Shown here piece by piece: positions 52,294 through 60,410 of a stretch of 64,000 nucleotides of DNA. The notes below the pieces were generated by a model. That model was not told the DNA's origin and made no database searches. It saw only the letters and a program-made list of their open reading frames with translations. Both the position numbers and the translations under genes were made by a program. Source of the DNA: Streptomyces finlayi (GTDB lineage Bacteria; Actinomycetota; Actinomycetes; Streptomycetales; Streptomycetaceae); assembly GCF_014216315.1 (NCBI RefSeq), contig NZ_CP045702.1:868001-932000 (forward strand), written 5' to 3'. How positions within the stretch are numbered: the stretch's first letter is position 1; the number at the start of each line of letters is the position of its first letter.

Positions 52294-53300
52294 CGGGTCC
52301 CCCGCTTCGTGTACTCGGCGAGCTCGGACGCGTCGTCAGCGGTGATGATCTGCGGTCCGGTCAGGACGGGCAGGCCACCGCCCAGCACATTGCGGTTGTA
52401 GCGGTGGAGCCAGAGCAGGTCGACGGCCTCGTACCCCTGGAGGTAGGGCTGCTGGTCGACGGCGAAGCCGAGCGTGCCGGCCTTCAGCGCGGTGGCGACC
52501 TTGGCGTTCAGGTCGAAGGTGTCGACCTCGGCGTCGCTGCCCGCGGTGGCCTTCGCCTTCACGGCGGCGTCGGCGAACGGGGCGCCCAGCGTGACGACCG
52601 CGTCGATGCTCTTGTCGGACTGGAGCTTCGCCTCGATGGACGCCTGGACGTCGGGCATGTTGGTGCCGTCGACGTAGAGGTTCTGCAGTGTGCCGTCGAA
52701 GGACTTCTTCGCTCCGTCGCATCGCTGCTCGTGGCCCACGTTGCCCTGCTCGTGCAGGATGCACAGGGCCTTCTTGCGGCCCCGCTTGTCGAGCTCGTCG
52801 CCGACGGCCTCACCGGCGATCGACTCGTCCTGCCCGATGTGGGTCAGCGCGCCGAACTCCTTGGACTCCGCGGAGCCGGAGTTGACGGTGATCACCGGGA
52901 TGCCGGCCTTGGTGGCCTTGGCGACGACGGCCTTCATGGCGTCCGGCTTGGCGAGCGTGACGATCAGCCCGTCGACCTTCTTGTCGATCGCCGCCTGGAC
53001 GAGCTGGGCCTGCTGCTGCGCCTCGTCGTGGTGCGAGTAGAGGAAGTCGATGTTGTCCTTCACCGCCGCCTGCTCGGCACCGCTCTGGACGATGTCCCAG
53101 AAGGTGTCGCCGTCGCCCGAGTGGGTGACCATGGCGAAGGTCCAGCGCGGCGTGTTCACCGCGGACCGGCCCTCGGCGGCCTGCGCGGCGCGCTCCTCGG
53201 CCCGCTTGCCGCCGGTGCTGCTGCATCCCATGAGGGAGGCGCCGAGCACCGCTGCCAGCACGGCACCCATCGCACGTACCCCTGTCCGAACCCTTGCCAC
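52290..53300 (-). CDS. Sugar-binding lipoprotein, copy 2
   Basis: This 336-residue type-1 periplasmic binding protein has a lipobox LMGC near residue 26. It reads RWTFAMVTHSGDGDTFWDIVQSGAEQAA and VDGLIVTLAKPDAMKAVV, and ends ELAEYTKRGTR. It is about two-thirds identical by eye to the product of the next gene upstream (53453-54445), including the signature HIGQDESIAGEAVG. GTG 53300 gives a full signal peptide. Inositol or a hexose is the likely ligand. Confidence 0.88.
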   Translation of the reverse strand: MARVRTGVRAMGAVLAAVLGASLMGCSSTGGKRAEERAAQAAEGRSAVNTPRWTFAMVTHSGDGDTFWDIVQSGAEQAAVKDNIDFLYSHHDEAQQQAQLVQAAIDKKVDGLIVTLAKPDAMKAVVAKATKAGIPVITVNSGSAESKEFGALTHIGQDESIAGEAVGDELDKRGRKKALCILHEQGNVGHEQRCDGAKKSFDGTLQNLYVDGTNMPDVQASIEAKLQSDKSIDAVVTLGAPFADAAVKAKATAGSDAEVDTFDLNAKVATALKAGTLGFAVDQQPYLQGYEAVDLLWLHRYNRNVLGGGLPVLTGPQIITADDASELAEYTKRGTR

Positions 53301-53452
53301 GACGCCGTGCCCTTCTAGTGCTGCTCGCTGTGCTGCTTGGTGGAGCCGGGGAGAGCGCGCTCCCGGCCCGGCTGCCCAAGTATCCCCGAGGGGGTGTCCG
53401 GCTCGCCCGGCAGGGGCGCGGCGGTGCGGCGGTACGGTGCCGCGGCGGGCGG

Positions 53453-54445
53453 TCACCGGGTGCCGCGCGCGGTGTACTTCTCCAGCTGCGGTACGTCCTT
53501 CGCGGTGACGATCGCAGGTCCGGTGAGCACCGGCTTTCCGCCGCCGATGACGTTGCCGTTGGTGCGGTTGAGCCAGATCTCGTCGACGGCGAGGTAGCCC
53601 TGGAGATAGGGCTGCTGGTCGACGGCGAAGCCGACCTCCTCGTCCTTGAGCCGCTTGACCACTTCCGCGTTCAGGTCGAAGGTGTCGACTTCTGCGGTGG
53701 AGCCCGAGCCCTCCTTGGCCTTGACGGAGGCGGCGGCGAAGGGGGCTCCGAGAGTGACGATCGCGTCGATGTCCTTGTCCGCCTGGAGCTTCGCCTCGAT
53801 GGACGAGGTGGACGCCGGCATGTTGGTGCCTTCGACGTTGAGGTTCTCGACCTGGCCGCCGAAGGTCTTCTTGACCCCGGCGCAGCGTTCCTCGAGTGAC
53901 ACGTTGCCCTGTTCGTGGATCACACAGAGCGCCTTCTTCCTGCCGCGGTCGTCGAGCTCCTCGCCGACGGCCTCGCCCGCGACCGACTCGTCCTGGCCGA
54001 TGTGGCTGAGCGCGCCGACTTCCGCGGAGAACCGCGCGCCCGAGTTGATGGTGACGACGGGGATGCCCGCCGCCGCTGCCTTGGCCACGACGGCCTTGAC
54101 CGCTTCGGGTTTGGCGAGGGTGACGATGATGCCGTCGACCTTCTGGTCGATAGCGGCCTGGACGAGCTGCGCCTGTTCCTTTCCCTCCTTGTCGGCGGAG
54201 TACAGGAACTCGACGTTGTCCTTGGCCGCGGCCTGCTCGGCGCCGCTCTGCACGATGTCCCAGAAGGTGTCGCCCGGCCCGGAGTGCGTGACCATCGCGA
54301 TCTTCATACGCGGGGTGGAGACGGCCTTGCCCCCTCCCCCGCCGCCGGCCGGCTCCTCGGAGTCCTTGCCGCCGGAGCCGCTGCATCCGGCGAGGGCGAG
54401 GGCGCATACGGCGATCAGGACTGTTGCCGTGCGAGTGGTGCGCAT
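53453..54445 (-). CDS. Sugar-binding lipoprotein, copy 1
   Basis: This 330-residue lipoprotein has signal MRTTRTATVLIAVCALALAGC and a Gly-rich linker. Its binding fold closely parallels copy 2 (MKIAMVTHSGPGDTFWDIVQSGAEQAAAKDN; EKYTARGTR at the end). The 152 bases between the two genes hold no gene. Tandem duplication followed by divergence would give two binding proteins for one channel, perhaps widening substrate range. Confidence 0.9.
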   Translation of the reverse strand: MRTTRTATVLIAVCALALAGCSGSGGKDSEEPAGGGGGGKAVSTPRMKIAMVTHSGPGDTFWDIVQSGAEQAAAKDNVEFLYSADKEGKEQAQLVQAAIDQKVDGIIVTLAKPEAVKAVVAKAAAAGIPVVTINSGARFSAEVGALSHIGQDESVAGEAVGEELDDRGRKKALCVIHEQGNVSLEERCAGVKKTFGGQVENLNVEGTNMPASTSSIEAKLQADKDIDAIVTLGAPFAAASVKAKEGSGSTAEVDTFDLNAEVVKRLKDEEVGFAVDQQPYLQGYLAVDEIWLNRTNGNVIGGGKPVLTGPAIVTAKDVPQLEKYTARGTR

Positions 54446-54566
54446 GGTGGGCCCGCCTTCTCTCCTGGCCGCCCTGGTGCGGCTGGGGGAGTTCTAGCGG
54501 CGTTGTAGGACCACCGTCAAGAGTTTGTCCGAACATTCTGACGCAGGCGCCTCCCGGAGCGGTGCC

Positions 54567-55325
54567 TCAGGGGCGTACGAGCAGCTGGAACTCGAACGAG
54601 TAGCGCGAGGCCCGGTAGACGTGCGCGCCGAATTCGACCGCCCGCCCGGTGTCGTCGAAGGTGGTCCGCTCCATGGTCAGCAGCGGCGCTCCTTCGGGCT
54701 CCCCGAGCCGTGCCGCCTCCCCCGCCGTGGCGGCCCGCGCCCCGACGGACTGGCGGGCACTGTGCAGGGTGATGCCGGAGGCCCGCATCATCCGGTAGAG
54801 CCCGGTGGACTCCAGTTCCCCGGTGGACAGGCCGAGCAGTCCCGGAGGCAGGTGATTGCGGAGCAGCGCCATGGGTTCGTCGTGTGCGGACCGCAGGCGT
54901 TCGACGAGGTGGACCTCACTGCCCTCGGTGACGCCGAGCGCGGCGGCGACCTCCGCGGTGGCGGGTTCGACGGTGTTGCGCAGGACGTGGGTGGCGGGGC
55001 GCTGGCCCGCCTTCTCCAGGTCGTCGTAGAGCGAGCTGAGTTCGAGCGGGCGCCGGACCTGGCTGTGCACGACCTGCGTACCCACGCCCCGGCGGCGGAC
55101 CATCAGCCCCTTGTCCACGAGTGACTGGATCGCCTGGCGGACCGTGGGTCGGGACAGTCCGAGCCGGGACGCGAGTTCGATCTCGTTGCCGAGGAGGCTG
55201 CCGGGAGCGAGCCGGCCCTGCTCGACTGCCGCCTCCAGCTGCTGCGACAGCTGGAAGTAGAGCGGCACCGGGCTGGTGCGGTCCACGCTCAGCGGGAGCG
55301 GCTGGTCGGTTCCTTGTGTGGGCAC
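54567..55325 (-). CDS. GntR/HutC-family transcriptional regulator
   Basis: The product has 252 residues. A winged helix covers about 22-88 (PLYFQLSQQLEAAVEQGRLAPGSLLGNEIELASRLGLSRPTVRQAIQSLVDKGLMVRRRG). A UTRA effector domain follows (EVHLVERLRSAHDEPMALLRNHLP ... YRASRYSFEFQLLVRP). It lies upstream of the ABC genes on the same strand and divergent from the oxidoreductase gene. Palindromes at 55344-55355 and 55393-55408 are its likely operators. The ligand is probably a phosphorylated sugar or polyol. Confidence 0.9.
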   Translation of the reverse strand: MPTQGTDQPLPLSVDRTSPVPLYFQLSQQLEAAVEQGRLAPGSLLGNEIELASRLGLSRPTVRQAIQSLVDKGLMVRRRGVGTQVVHSQVRRPLELSSLYDDLEKAGQRPATHVLRNTVEPATAEVAAALGVTEGSEVHLVERLRSAHDEPMALLRNHLPPGLLGLSTGELESTGLYRMMRASGITLHSARQSVGARAATAGEAARLGEPEGAPLLTMERTTFDDTGRAVEFGAHVYRASRYSFEFQLLVRP

Positions 55326-55343
55326 GGAACGAGCCTAGTTCGA

Positions 55344-55355
55344 TTGTCCTGACAA
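55344..55355. promoter_or_regulatory. Putative GntR operator, regulator-proximal
   Basis: TTGTC-CT-GACAA is a perfect palindrome 18 bases upstream of the GntR-family start. It shares arms with the site at 55393-55408, which points to autoregulation. Confidence 0.7.
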
Positions 55356-55392
55356 AGCCATGCCAGTCCCATGCCTGGTCATTTGTCCGTCC

Positions 55393-55408
55393 GTTTGTCA
55401 GGACAAAC
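55393..55408. promoter_or_regulatory. Putative GntR operator, oxidoreductase-proximal
   Basis: GTTTGTC-AG-GACAAAC is a perfect palindrome 37 bases upstream of the oxidoreductase ATG. TTGTC half-sites at 55383-55387, and TTTGTC at 54524-54529 upstream of the ABC genes, may add to regulation. Confidence 0.75.
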
Positions 55409-55445
55409 GCTTGACATGACGACAGGGCGAACGCCACCTTGAAGC

Positions 55446-56453
55446 ATGCGCATCGGACTCATCGGAACGGGACGTATCGGCACCTTCCATACGGAGGTGC
55501 TCAGCCGCCATCCCGCTGTGGACTCACTGCTCGTGGCCGACGCCGACCCGGAACGCGCGGCTCTGGCCGCCGCCCGCACAGGTGCGACCGCCACCTCGGT
55601 GGACGGCCTCTTCGCCGAGGGCGTCGCCCTCGATGCCCTGGTGATCACCTCGGCGACCGCCGCCCACGCCGAACTCATCGCCCGAGCCGCCCGGTCCGGT
55701 CTCCCCGCCTTCTGCGAGAAGCCGATCGCCGTCGACCTGCCGGGCACGCTGGGCGCCCTCGCCGAGGTCGAATCGGCGGGGACGGTTCTGCAGCTGGGCT
55801 TCATGCGCCGCTTCGACGCCGGGTACGGCGCGGCCCGCACCGCGGTACGGGAGGGGAGGCTCGGCCGGCTGCACACGGTGCGCGCGTCCACATCGGACCC
55901 CGCGCCGCCGCCCGCCGCCTATCTCCCGCTCTCGGGGGGCCTGTACCGGGACTGCCTCGTCCATGACTTCGACATGGTGCGGTGGGTGACGGGCCGCGAG
56001 GTCACCCAGGTGTACGCGACGGGGTCGGACGCCGGGCCCACGATGTTCCGCGAGGCGGGGGACGTGGACACGGCGGCCGCGCTGCTGACCCTGGACGACG
56101 GGACGCTCGTGACGGCGACCGCGACCCGCTGCAACGGCGCCGGTTACGACGTACGCATGGAACTGGCGGGCGAGCTGGACCAGATCGCGGTCGGGCTCGA
56201 CGACCGTACGCCCCTCACATCGGCGGAGCCGCAGGGCCCCGGCGCGCCGCGGAAGCCCTGGCCCGGTTTCCTGGAGCGGTTCGGCCCGGCCTACGAGGCG
56301 GAGCTGGACGCGTTCGTCCGGGTGGTCCGTGGCGAGCTGGCCAATCCGTGCGACGGACGCGAGGCGTTGCACGCGCTGCGGATCGCGGAGGCGTGCGAGT
56401 GGTCGCGGCGCGAGCACCGGCCGGTGCACCTGAGCGAGGTCCCGGGCGGCTGA
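55446..56453 (+). CDS. Gfo/Idh/MocA-family oxidoreductase (inositol 2-dehydrogenase-like)
   Basis: This 335-residue protein starts with the NAD fold MRIGLIGTGRIGTFHTEVLSRHPAVDSLLVAD. It holds the EKP motif (PAFCEKPIAVDL) and the FMRRFDAGYGAARTAVREGRLG and DCLVHDFDMVRWVTG segments that contain the catalytic Lys/His region of inositol 2-dehydrogenases. With the ABC importer and ROK kinase it suggests uptake and oxidation of a cyclitol or sugar. It is driven from the divergent GntR-controlled promoter. Confidence 0.88.
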   Translation: MRIGLIGTGRIGTFHTEVLSRHPAVDSLLVADADPERAALAAARTGATATSVDGLFAEGVALDALVITSATAAHAELIARAARSGLPAFCEKPIAVDLPGTLGALAEVESAGTVLQLGFMRRFDAGYGAARTAVREGRLGRLHTVRASTSDPAPPPAAYLPLSGGLYRDCLVHDFDMVRWVTGREVTQVYATGSDAGPTMFREAGDVDTAAALLTLDDGTLVTATATRCNGAGYDVRMELAGELDQIAVGLDDRTPLTSAEPQGPGAPRKPWPGFLERFGPAYEAELDAFVRVVRGELANPCDGREALHALRIAEACEWSRREHRPVHLSEVPGG

Positions 56454-56519
56454 AGTCCTCGCCCAGCGCGGCGAGGTCGACAAGGTCGACGAGGGGTTCG
56501 GCGGTCGACGCGGGTCCCT

Positions 56520-56939
56520 TCAGGTCTGCTCGGCGGACAGTACGGTCCCTTGCGCGACGGCGCACAGGGTCTCTTCGCCGTCGTCCCCGACGACGGACAG
56601 GTCGCAGCGGACCACGGCCTGGCGGCGGCCTGAGTGCACGACGGTGGCACGGGCGCTCAGGGTGTGGCCGGTCGCCGGGCGGACGTACTGGATGGCGAAC
56701 CCGCCGGCCAGTACGGCGGGTCCGAGTGTCGTGCCTGCGGCGAAGGTGATCGCGTTGTCGGCGGCGTAGGCCAGGACGCCGCCGTGCAGGAAGCCGTTCT
56801 GCTGCTGGAGTTCCGGCCGGACGTCGATGCGGAGGGTCGCGCCGCCGTCCCCGAAGGCCGTGACGCGGGCCCCCAGGAGGACGCTGAACGGCTGGCTTTC
56901 GAGGACTTTGCGTGCTGACCGGAGATCGAGTGCGCTCAT
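56520..56939 (-). CDS. PaaI-family hotdog thioesterase
   Basis: This 139-residue protein has the hotdog fold signature QQQNGFLHGGVLAYAADNAITFAAGTTLG and the typical second half (GFAIQYVRPATGHTLSARATVVHSGRRQAVVRCDL). It hydrolyses acyl- or aryl-CoA thioesters. ATG 56939 follows the P450 remnant by 14 bases on the same strand. Confidence 0.85.
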   Translation of the reverse strand: MSALDLRSARKVLESQPFSVLLGARVTAFGDGGATLRIDVRPELQQQNGFLHGGVLAYAADNAITFAAGTTLGPAVLAGGFAIQYVRPATGHTLSARATVVHSGRRQAVVRCDLSVVGDDGEETLCAVAQGTVLSAEQT

Positions 56940-56953
56940 GGCAGGTTCCTACC

Positions 56954-57211
56954 TCACCAGCGCACCGGCAACCGTCCGACCCCCGCATCAGCAGGCCGGG
57001 CAGCCAGTCGGGCTCGCCGCTCTCCGGGTCACGTGCGAGGTCCGGGCAGCGCTCCAGCAGCGCGCGGATCGCGATCCGGCCCTCCATCCGGGCGAGCGGC
57101 GCCCCCGGGCAGAAGTGCATACCGTGGCCGAAGGCCAGGTGTCCCTGGGTCTCGCGGCGGATGTCGAAGGTGTCCGGCTCCGGATAGCGGCCGGGGTCGC
57201 GGCCGGCACGG
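56954..57211 (-). pseudogene. Cytochrome P450 C-terminal remnant
   Basis: The frame reads DPGRYPEPDTFDIRRETQGHLAFGHGMHFCPGAPLARMEGRIAIRALLERCPDL. It carries the haem-binding Cys loop (FGHGMHFCPGAPLAR) and final helix of bacterial P450s. A one-base shift is needed to reach the classic ending LPVRW and the stop at 56954-56956. Everything upstream of the haem region (more than 300 residues) is missing because the EamA transporter gene begins there. Confidence 0.75.
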
Positions 57212-58141
57212 TCAAGGAGTGACAGCGGCCCTGTCCGCGCTGCGACGTCCCCACGCGGTGCCCGCCAGTACGAGCCCGGCTCCGGCCACTCCCAGCAGGC
57301 CGAGCCGTTCGCCGCCGATCGAGATGCCCACGGCCGCCGCCCACAGGGGTTCCGTACCGAGCAGCAGGCTGACCCGGGACGGCGAGGTGCGGCGTACGGA
57401 CCACATCTGCACGAAGAACGCGAAGAGCGTGCAGAACACGGAGAGGAACACCAGCCCGGCCCACTCCCGGACCCCGAAGTCCGCGGCGACGGTCCAGGGC
57501 GCCGCGCCGGTCCCGGGCAGGGCCGCGAGTACGGCGAAGACGGCGACGGCGCTGCCCAGTTGGACGGTGGTCAACGACAGCGAGTCGGCCTCCTGGACCG
57601 ACTTGATCCGGGCCATCAGCAGGACGTGGACGGTACGGGCGACGGCGGCGAGGAGCATGAGGACGTCACCCGTCGAGGGGCTGGTGAAACCGCCGCCCTG
57701 GGTGAGGAGGAGCACCCCCGCGACCGAGAGCCCGGCCGCCGCGATGAAGGCCCCGGGCGGCCTGATCCTGGTCACGGCGGCCTCGGCGAGCGGCGTGAAG
57801 ATCATCGTGAGGCTGATGATGAGCCCCGCGTTGGTGGCCGAGGTGTGGACGACGCCGTACGTCTCCAGCAGGAAGATCCCGCTGAGTACGAGCCCGAGCA
57901 GACCGGCTCCGCGCCACTGCGCGGGGCTCAGCGCGCGGAGCCTGCGCCATCCCGCGACGACCAGGACGGGCAGCACGATCGCGAACCGCAGGACGAGTAC
58001 GGCGATGACGGTGTGGGTCGTCGTGATGCCCTTGGCCGCGAGATAGCTCGACCCCCAGACGGCCGCGACGACCAGGACGGGCAGATCGGTGAGCCACGCG
58101 GGGCGCGGGGGCGCGAGGGTGGGCACGGCAACCGCGGACAC
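57212..58141 (-). CDS. EamA-family (DMT superfamily) transporter
   Basis: The product has 309 residues, ten membrane helices and two EamA repeats (LTDLPVLVVAAVWGSSYLAAKGITTTHT ... LSVFCTLFAFFVQMWSVRRTSPSRVSLLLGTEPLWAAAVGI). Such proteins export metabolites or amino acids. GTG 58141 has AGGAG six bases upstream; the long open frame upstream crosses other genes and is not coding. Its stop coincides with the truncated P450 end, so the two met by deletion. Confidence 0.88.
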   Translation of the reverse strand: MSAVAVPTLAPPRPAWLTDLPVLVVAAVWGSSYLAAKGITTTHTVIAVLVLRFAIVLPVLVVAGWRRLRALSPAQWRGAGLLGLVLSGIFLLETYGVVHTSATNAGLIISLTMIFTPLAEAAVTRIRPPGAFIAAAGLSVAGVLLLTQGGGFTSPSTGDVLMLLAAVARTVHVLLMARIKSVQEADSLSLTTVQLGSAVAVFAVLAALPGTGAAPWTVAADFGVREWAGLVFLSVFCTLFAFFVQMWSVRRTSPSRVSLLLGTEPLWAAAVGISIGGERLGLLGVAGAGLVLAGTAWGRRSADRAAVTP

Positions 58142-58273
58142 CTGGTGCTCCTGACTCTCCACAGGGGAACGGATGTGTGGAGACCTCACCGGCTCGCACG
58201 CTGAGCGATCACCGTACCGGGCCCGTCCGGCCTGCGGGAACACCCGTCTCACGGGCCGGATTCCGGGGTCTAG

Positions 58274-58390
58274 GTGCTCGGGCCGCCGGAGCTGAGGGCC
58301 CGGATCGCCTCGACCGTGCGCACCCTGGCCGAGCGGTACGCGCAGGCTGGACCCGGGACTCACTCCTCGAGGTCGATGGTTCCGAACTGA
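58274..58390 (+). pseudogene. WYL-domain regulator C-terminal remnant
   Basis: A short frame directly after a stop codon reads VLGPPELRARIASTVRTLAERYAQAG, the usual last 25 residues of YafY/WYL-type transcriptional regulators, and runs on to 58390. Nothing of the HTH or WYL core remains. Such regulators often stand next to DHFR-like or VOC genes, as here. Confidence 0.4.
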
Positions 58391-58986
58391 GCCCGTCCGG
58401 CGGGGCGGTAGGTGTGGATCGCGATGCCGCTGGGTGTCGTCCTGGAGTGGACGACCTCGAAAGCGGTGGGCGGGCCGCCGTCCGGGAAGAGCCGTCGGCC
58501 ATGACCCAGGACGACCGGGAAGACGAGCAGGTTGTACTCGTCGATCAGGCCCTGCCCCATCAGGGACCTGGCGAGCGTGCCACTGCCGTGGACCTGCAGT
58601 TCGCCGGCCCCGGTGCTCTCCTTCAGCCGGGCCACCTCGGCGGCGGCGTCGGCGGAGATGACCGTCGTCCCGTCCCATGCCGGCTGATGGCCCAGGGTCG
58701 TGGACACGACGTACTTCGGACAGGCGTTGAGGCGGCTCGCGATGAGGTCGTCCGGGTCGGTCACCTTGGGCCAGTAGCCCGCGAAGATGTCGTACGTACG
58801 CCGCCCGAGGAGGAAGGCCGCCGACCGGTCGAACACCTCGTTGACGAACTGCGTCATGCCCTCGTCCACGTACGGCACGACCCAGCCGCCGTACTCGAAT
58901 CCGCCGCTGCGGTCCTCGTCGGGGCCTCCGGGGCCCTGCATGACGCCGTCCAGGGACAGCAAGGTGGTGAGGGTCAGTTTCGCCAT
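58360..58986 (-). CDS. Dihydrofolate reductase-family protein (RibD-C-like)
   Basis: This 208-residue protein reads MAKLTLTTLLSLDGVMQGPGGPDEDRSGGFEYGGWVVPYVDEG. It also contains LLGRRTYDIFAGYWP, KYVVSTTL and ELQVHGSGTLARSLMGQGLIDEYNLLVFPVVLGHGRRLF. This is the common actinobacterial family with the RibD reductase/DHFR fold. The true substrate is unknown. ATG 58986 follows GGAGCAG. Confidence 0.88.
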   Translation of the reverse strand: MAKLTLTTLLSLDGVMQGPGGPDEDRSGGFEYGGWVVPYVDEGMTQFVNEVFDRSAAFLLGRRTYDIFAGYWPKVTDPDDLIASRLNACPKYVVSTTLGHQPAWDGTTVISADAAAEVARLKESTGAGELQVHGSGTLARSLMGQGLIDEYNLLVFPVVLGHGRRLFPDGGPPTAFEVVHSRTTPSGIAIHTYRPAGRAQFGTIDLEE

Positions 58987-59195
58987 GGCTCTGCTCCTTC
59001 GGAGATCCCACCGGGCCGCCCGCCGGCCCCGCGCTCGCACTCCTTGTGACCTCACTGTCACCCGTAACTCATCGTTCCACTCGCCGCGCGACGCGCGGTA
59101 GGTGTCCGTTTCCCGCCGGTATCCGGCGCCCGCAAGGACTTTCCTGGTTCTTGTCGCCGATACGGCGGCGCCCATCGAGCGGCAAGGAACCGGAC

Positions 59196-59936
59196 ATGAA
59201 CAGCAGCAGCAACAGGACCGCACTCGTCACCGGCGGCAGCCGGGGCATCGGCGCGGCCACCGCCATCCGGCTGGCGCAGGACGGCGTGGACGTGGCGCTG
59301 ACCTACGTACAGGACGAGGCGGGTGCCCAGGCCGTCGTGCGGAAGATCGAGGGATACGGACGCCGGGCCGTCGCCCTGCGTGCCGACGCGGCCGACGCCG
59401 CTTCGCCCGCGACGGCCGTGCACGACGCGGCCGACGCCCTGGGGCGCCTCGACATCCTCGTCAACAACGCCGGCATCGGTGTGCTCGGTCCCATCACCTC
59501 GCTCACGGACGCGGACATCGACCGGGTCCTCGCCGTGAACGTACGGGCCGTGTTCCTGGCCTGCCGGGCCGCGGCCGGCCGGATGAGCGACGGGGGCCGC
59601 ATCATCTCCGTCGGTACGGCCCTGAGCAGGTACACGGGCGGTCCCGGCGGGACGCTCTACGCGATGAGCAAGTCCGCCCTCGCGGGTCTCACCAAGCCGC
59701 TCGCCCGTGAGCTCGGCCCGCGCGGCATCACGGTGAACCTGATCCAGCCCGGCCCGGTGGACACCGACCTCAACCCGGCCGACGGTCCGTTCGCCGCCGG
59801 TCAGCGGGGTGCCACCGCGCTGGAGCGGTTCGGTACGACGGACGAGGTCGCTTCCCTGATCGCGTACCTGGCGAGCGAGGACGCGGCGTACATCACCGGC
59901 ACGGAGGTGGCGGTGGACGGCGGCCACGCGGCGTGA
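59196..59936 (+). CDS. Short-chain dehydrogenase/reductase
   Basis: This 246-residue classical SDR has TGGSRGIGAATA at 13-24, LVNNAGIG near 88-95, catalytic Ser in ISVGTALSR and Tyr-x3-Lys in TLYAMSKSALAG, and the end EVAVDGGHAA. 3-oxoacyl-ACP reductase-like members look closest. ATG 59196 follows AAGGAAC. It converges on the ABM monooxygenase gene. Confidence 0.88.
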   Translation: MNSSSNRTALVTGGSRGIGAATAIRLAQDGVDVALTYVQDEAGAQAVVRKIEGYGRRAVALRADAADAASPATAVHDAADALGRLDILVNNAGIGVLGPITSLTDADIDRVLAVNVRAVFLACRAAAGRMSDGGRIISVGTALSRYTGGPGGTLYAMSKSALAGLTKPLARELGPRGITVNLIQPGPVDTDLNPADGPFAAGQRGATALERFGTTDEVASLIAYLASEDAAYITGTEVAVDGGHAA

Positions 59937-59978
59937 CGACCGCCGGGCGGGGAGGCCGGGCCGGGGGCGAACCGTGCG

Positions 59979-60308
59979 TCAGCGGTTGCGGGGCGTGACC
60001 TCGGCCATGCGGCCCCAGCCCTCGCCCGGCACCTCCATGTTGACGATCTCCGGCACCTCGGAGACCAGCTCGGACATCGTGTCGATCGCCGCCGCGAAGT
60101 GGGCGGACTTCACGTGCGCCTCGCCCGCCTCCGGCGAGGCGAAGGCTTCGAGGAGGACGAACTGGTCCGGGTTCTCGACGCTGTACGACCAGTCGAAGAA
60201 GAGGTTGCCCGGCTCCTGGCGGGTGGCGAGGGTGAAGTCGTCGACGGCCGGGAGCCAGTTGTCCCGCTCGGCACTGCGCACGGTGAACTTGATGGCGATG
60301 AAGATCAT
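59979..60308 (-). CDS. Antibiotic-biosynthesis-monooxygenase (YgiN-like) domain protein
   Basis: This 109-residue ferredoxin-like dimeric alpha+beta barrel reads MIFIAIKFTVRSAERDNWLPAVDDFTLATRQEPGNLFFDWSYSVENPDQFVLLEAFASPEAGEAHVKSAHFAAAI. This is the ABM pattern of quinol monooxygenases and small-molecule-handling proteins. ATG 60308 follows AGGAG. Confidence 0.85.
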   Translation of the reverse strand: MIFIAIKFTVRSAERDNWLPAVDDFTLATRQEPGNLFFDWSYSVENPDQFVLLEAFASPEAGEAHVKSAHFAAAIDTMSELVSEVPEIVNMEVPGEGWGRMAEVTPRNR

Positions 60309-60410
60309 GGAAACTCCTGGTCGGTACGGTCGGCGGGCTCCCATTCAAGCCCGTTCGGTCTTCGAGGACAAAACAGCACCCGTGGGAGGCGCCGGGCGTA
60401 CCCGGGCTTC

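Noticed and set aside
52290..54536. 748-codon continuous frame covering both binding-protein genes
   Set aside because: Only its last 336 codons are coding. The N-terminal part is an out-of-frame, Arg/Gly-rich translation of the other binding-protein gene.
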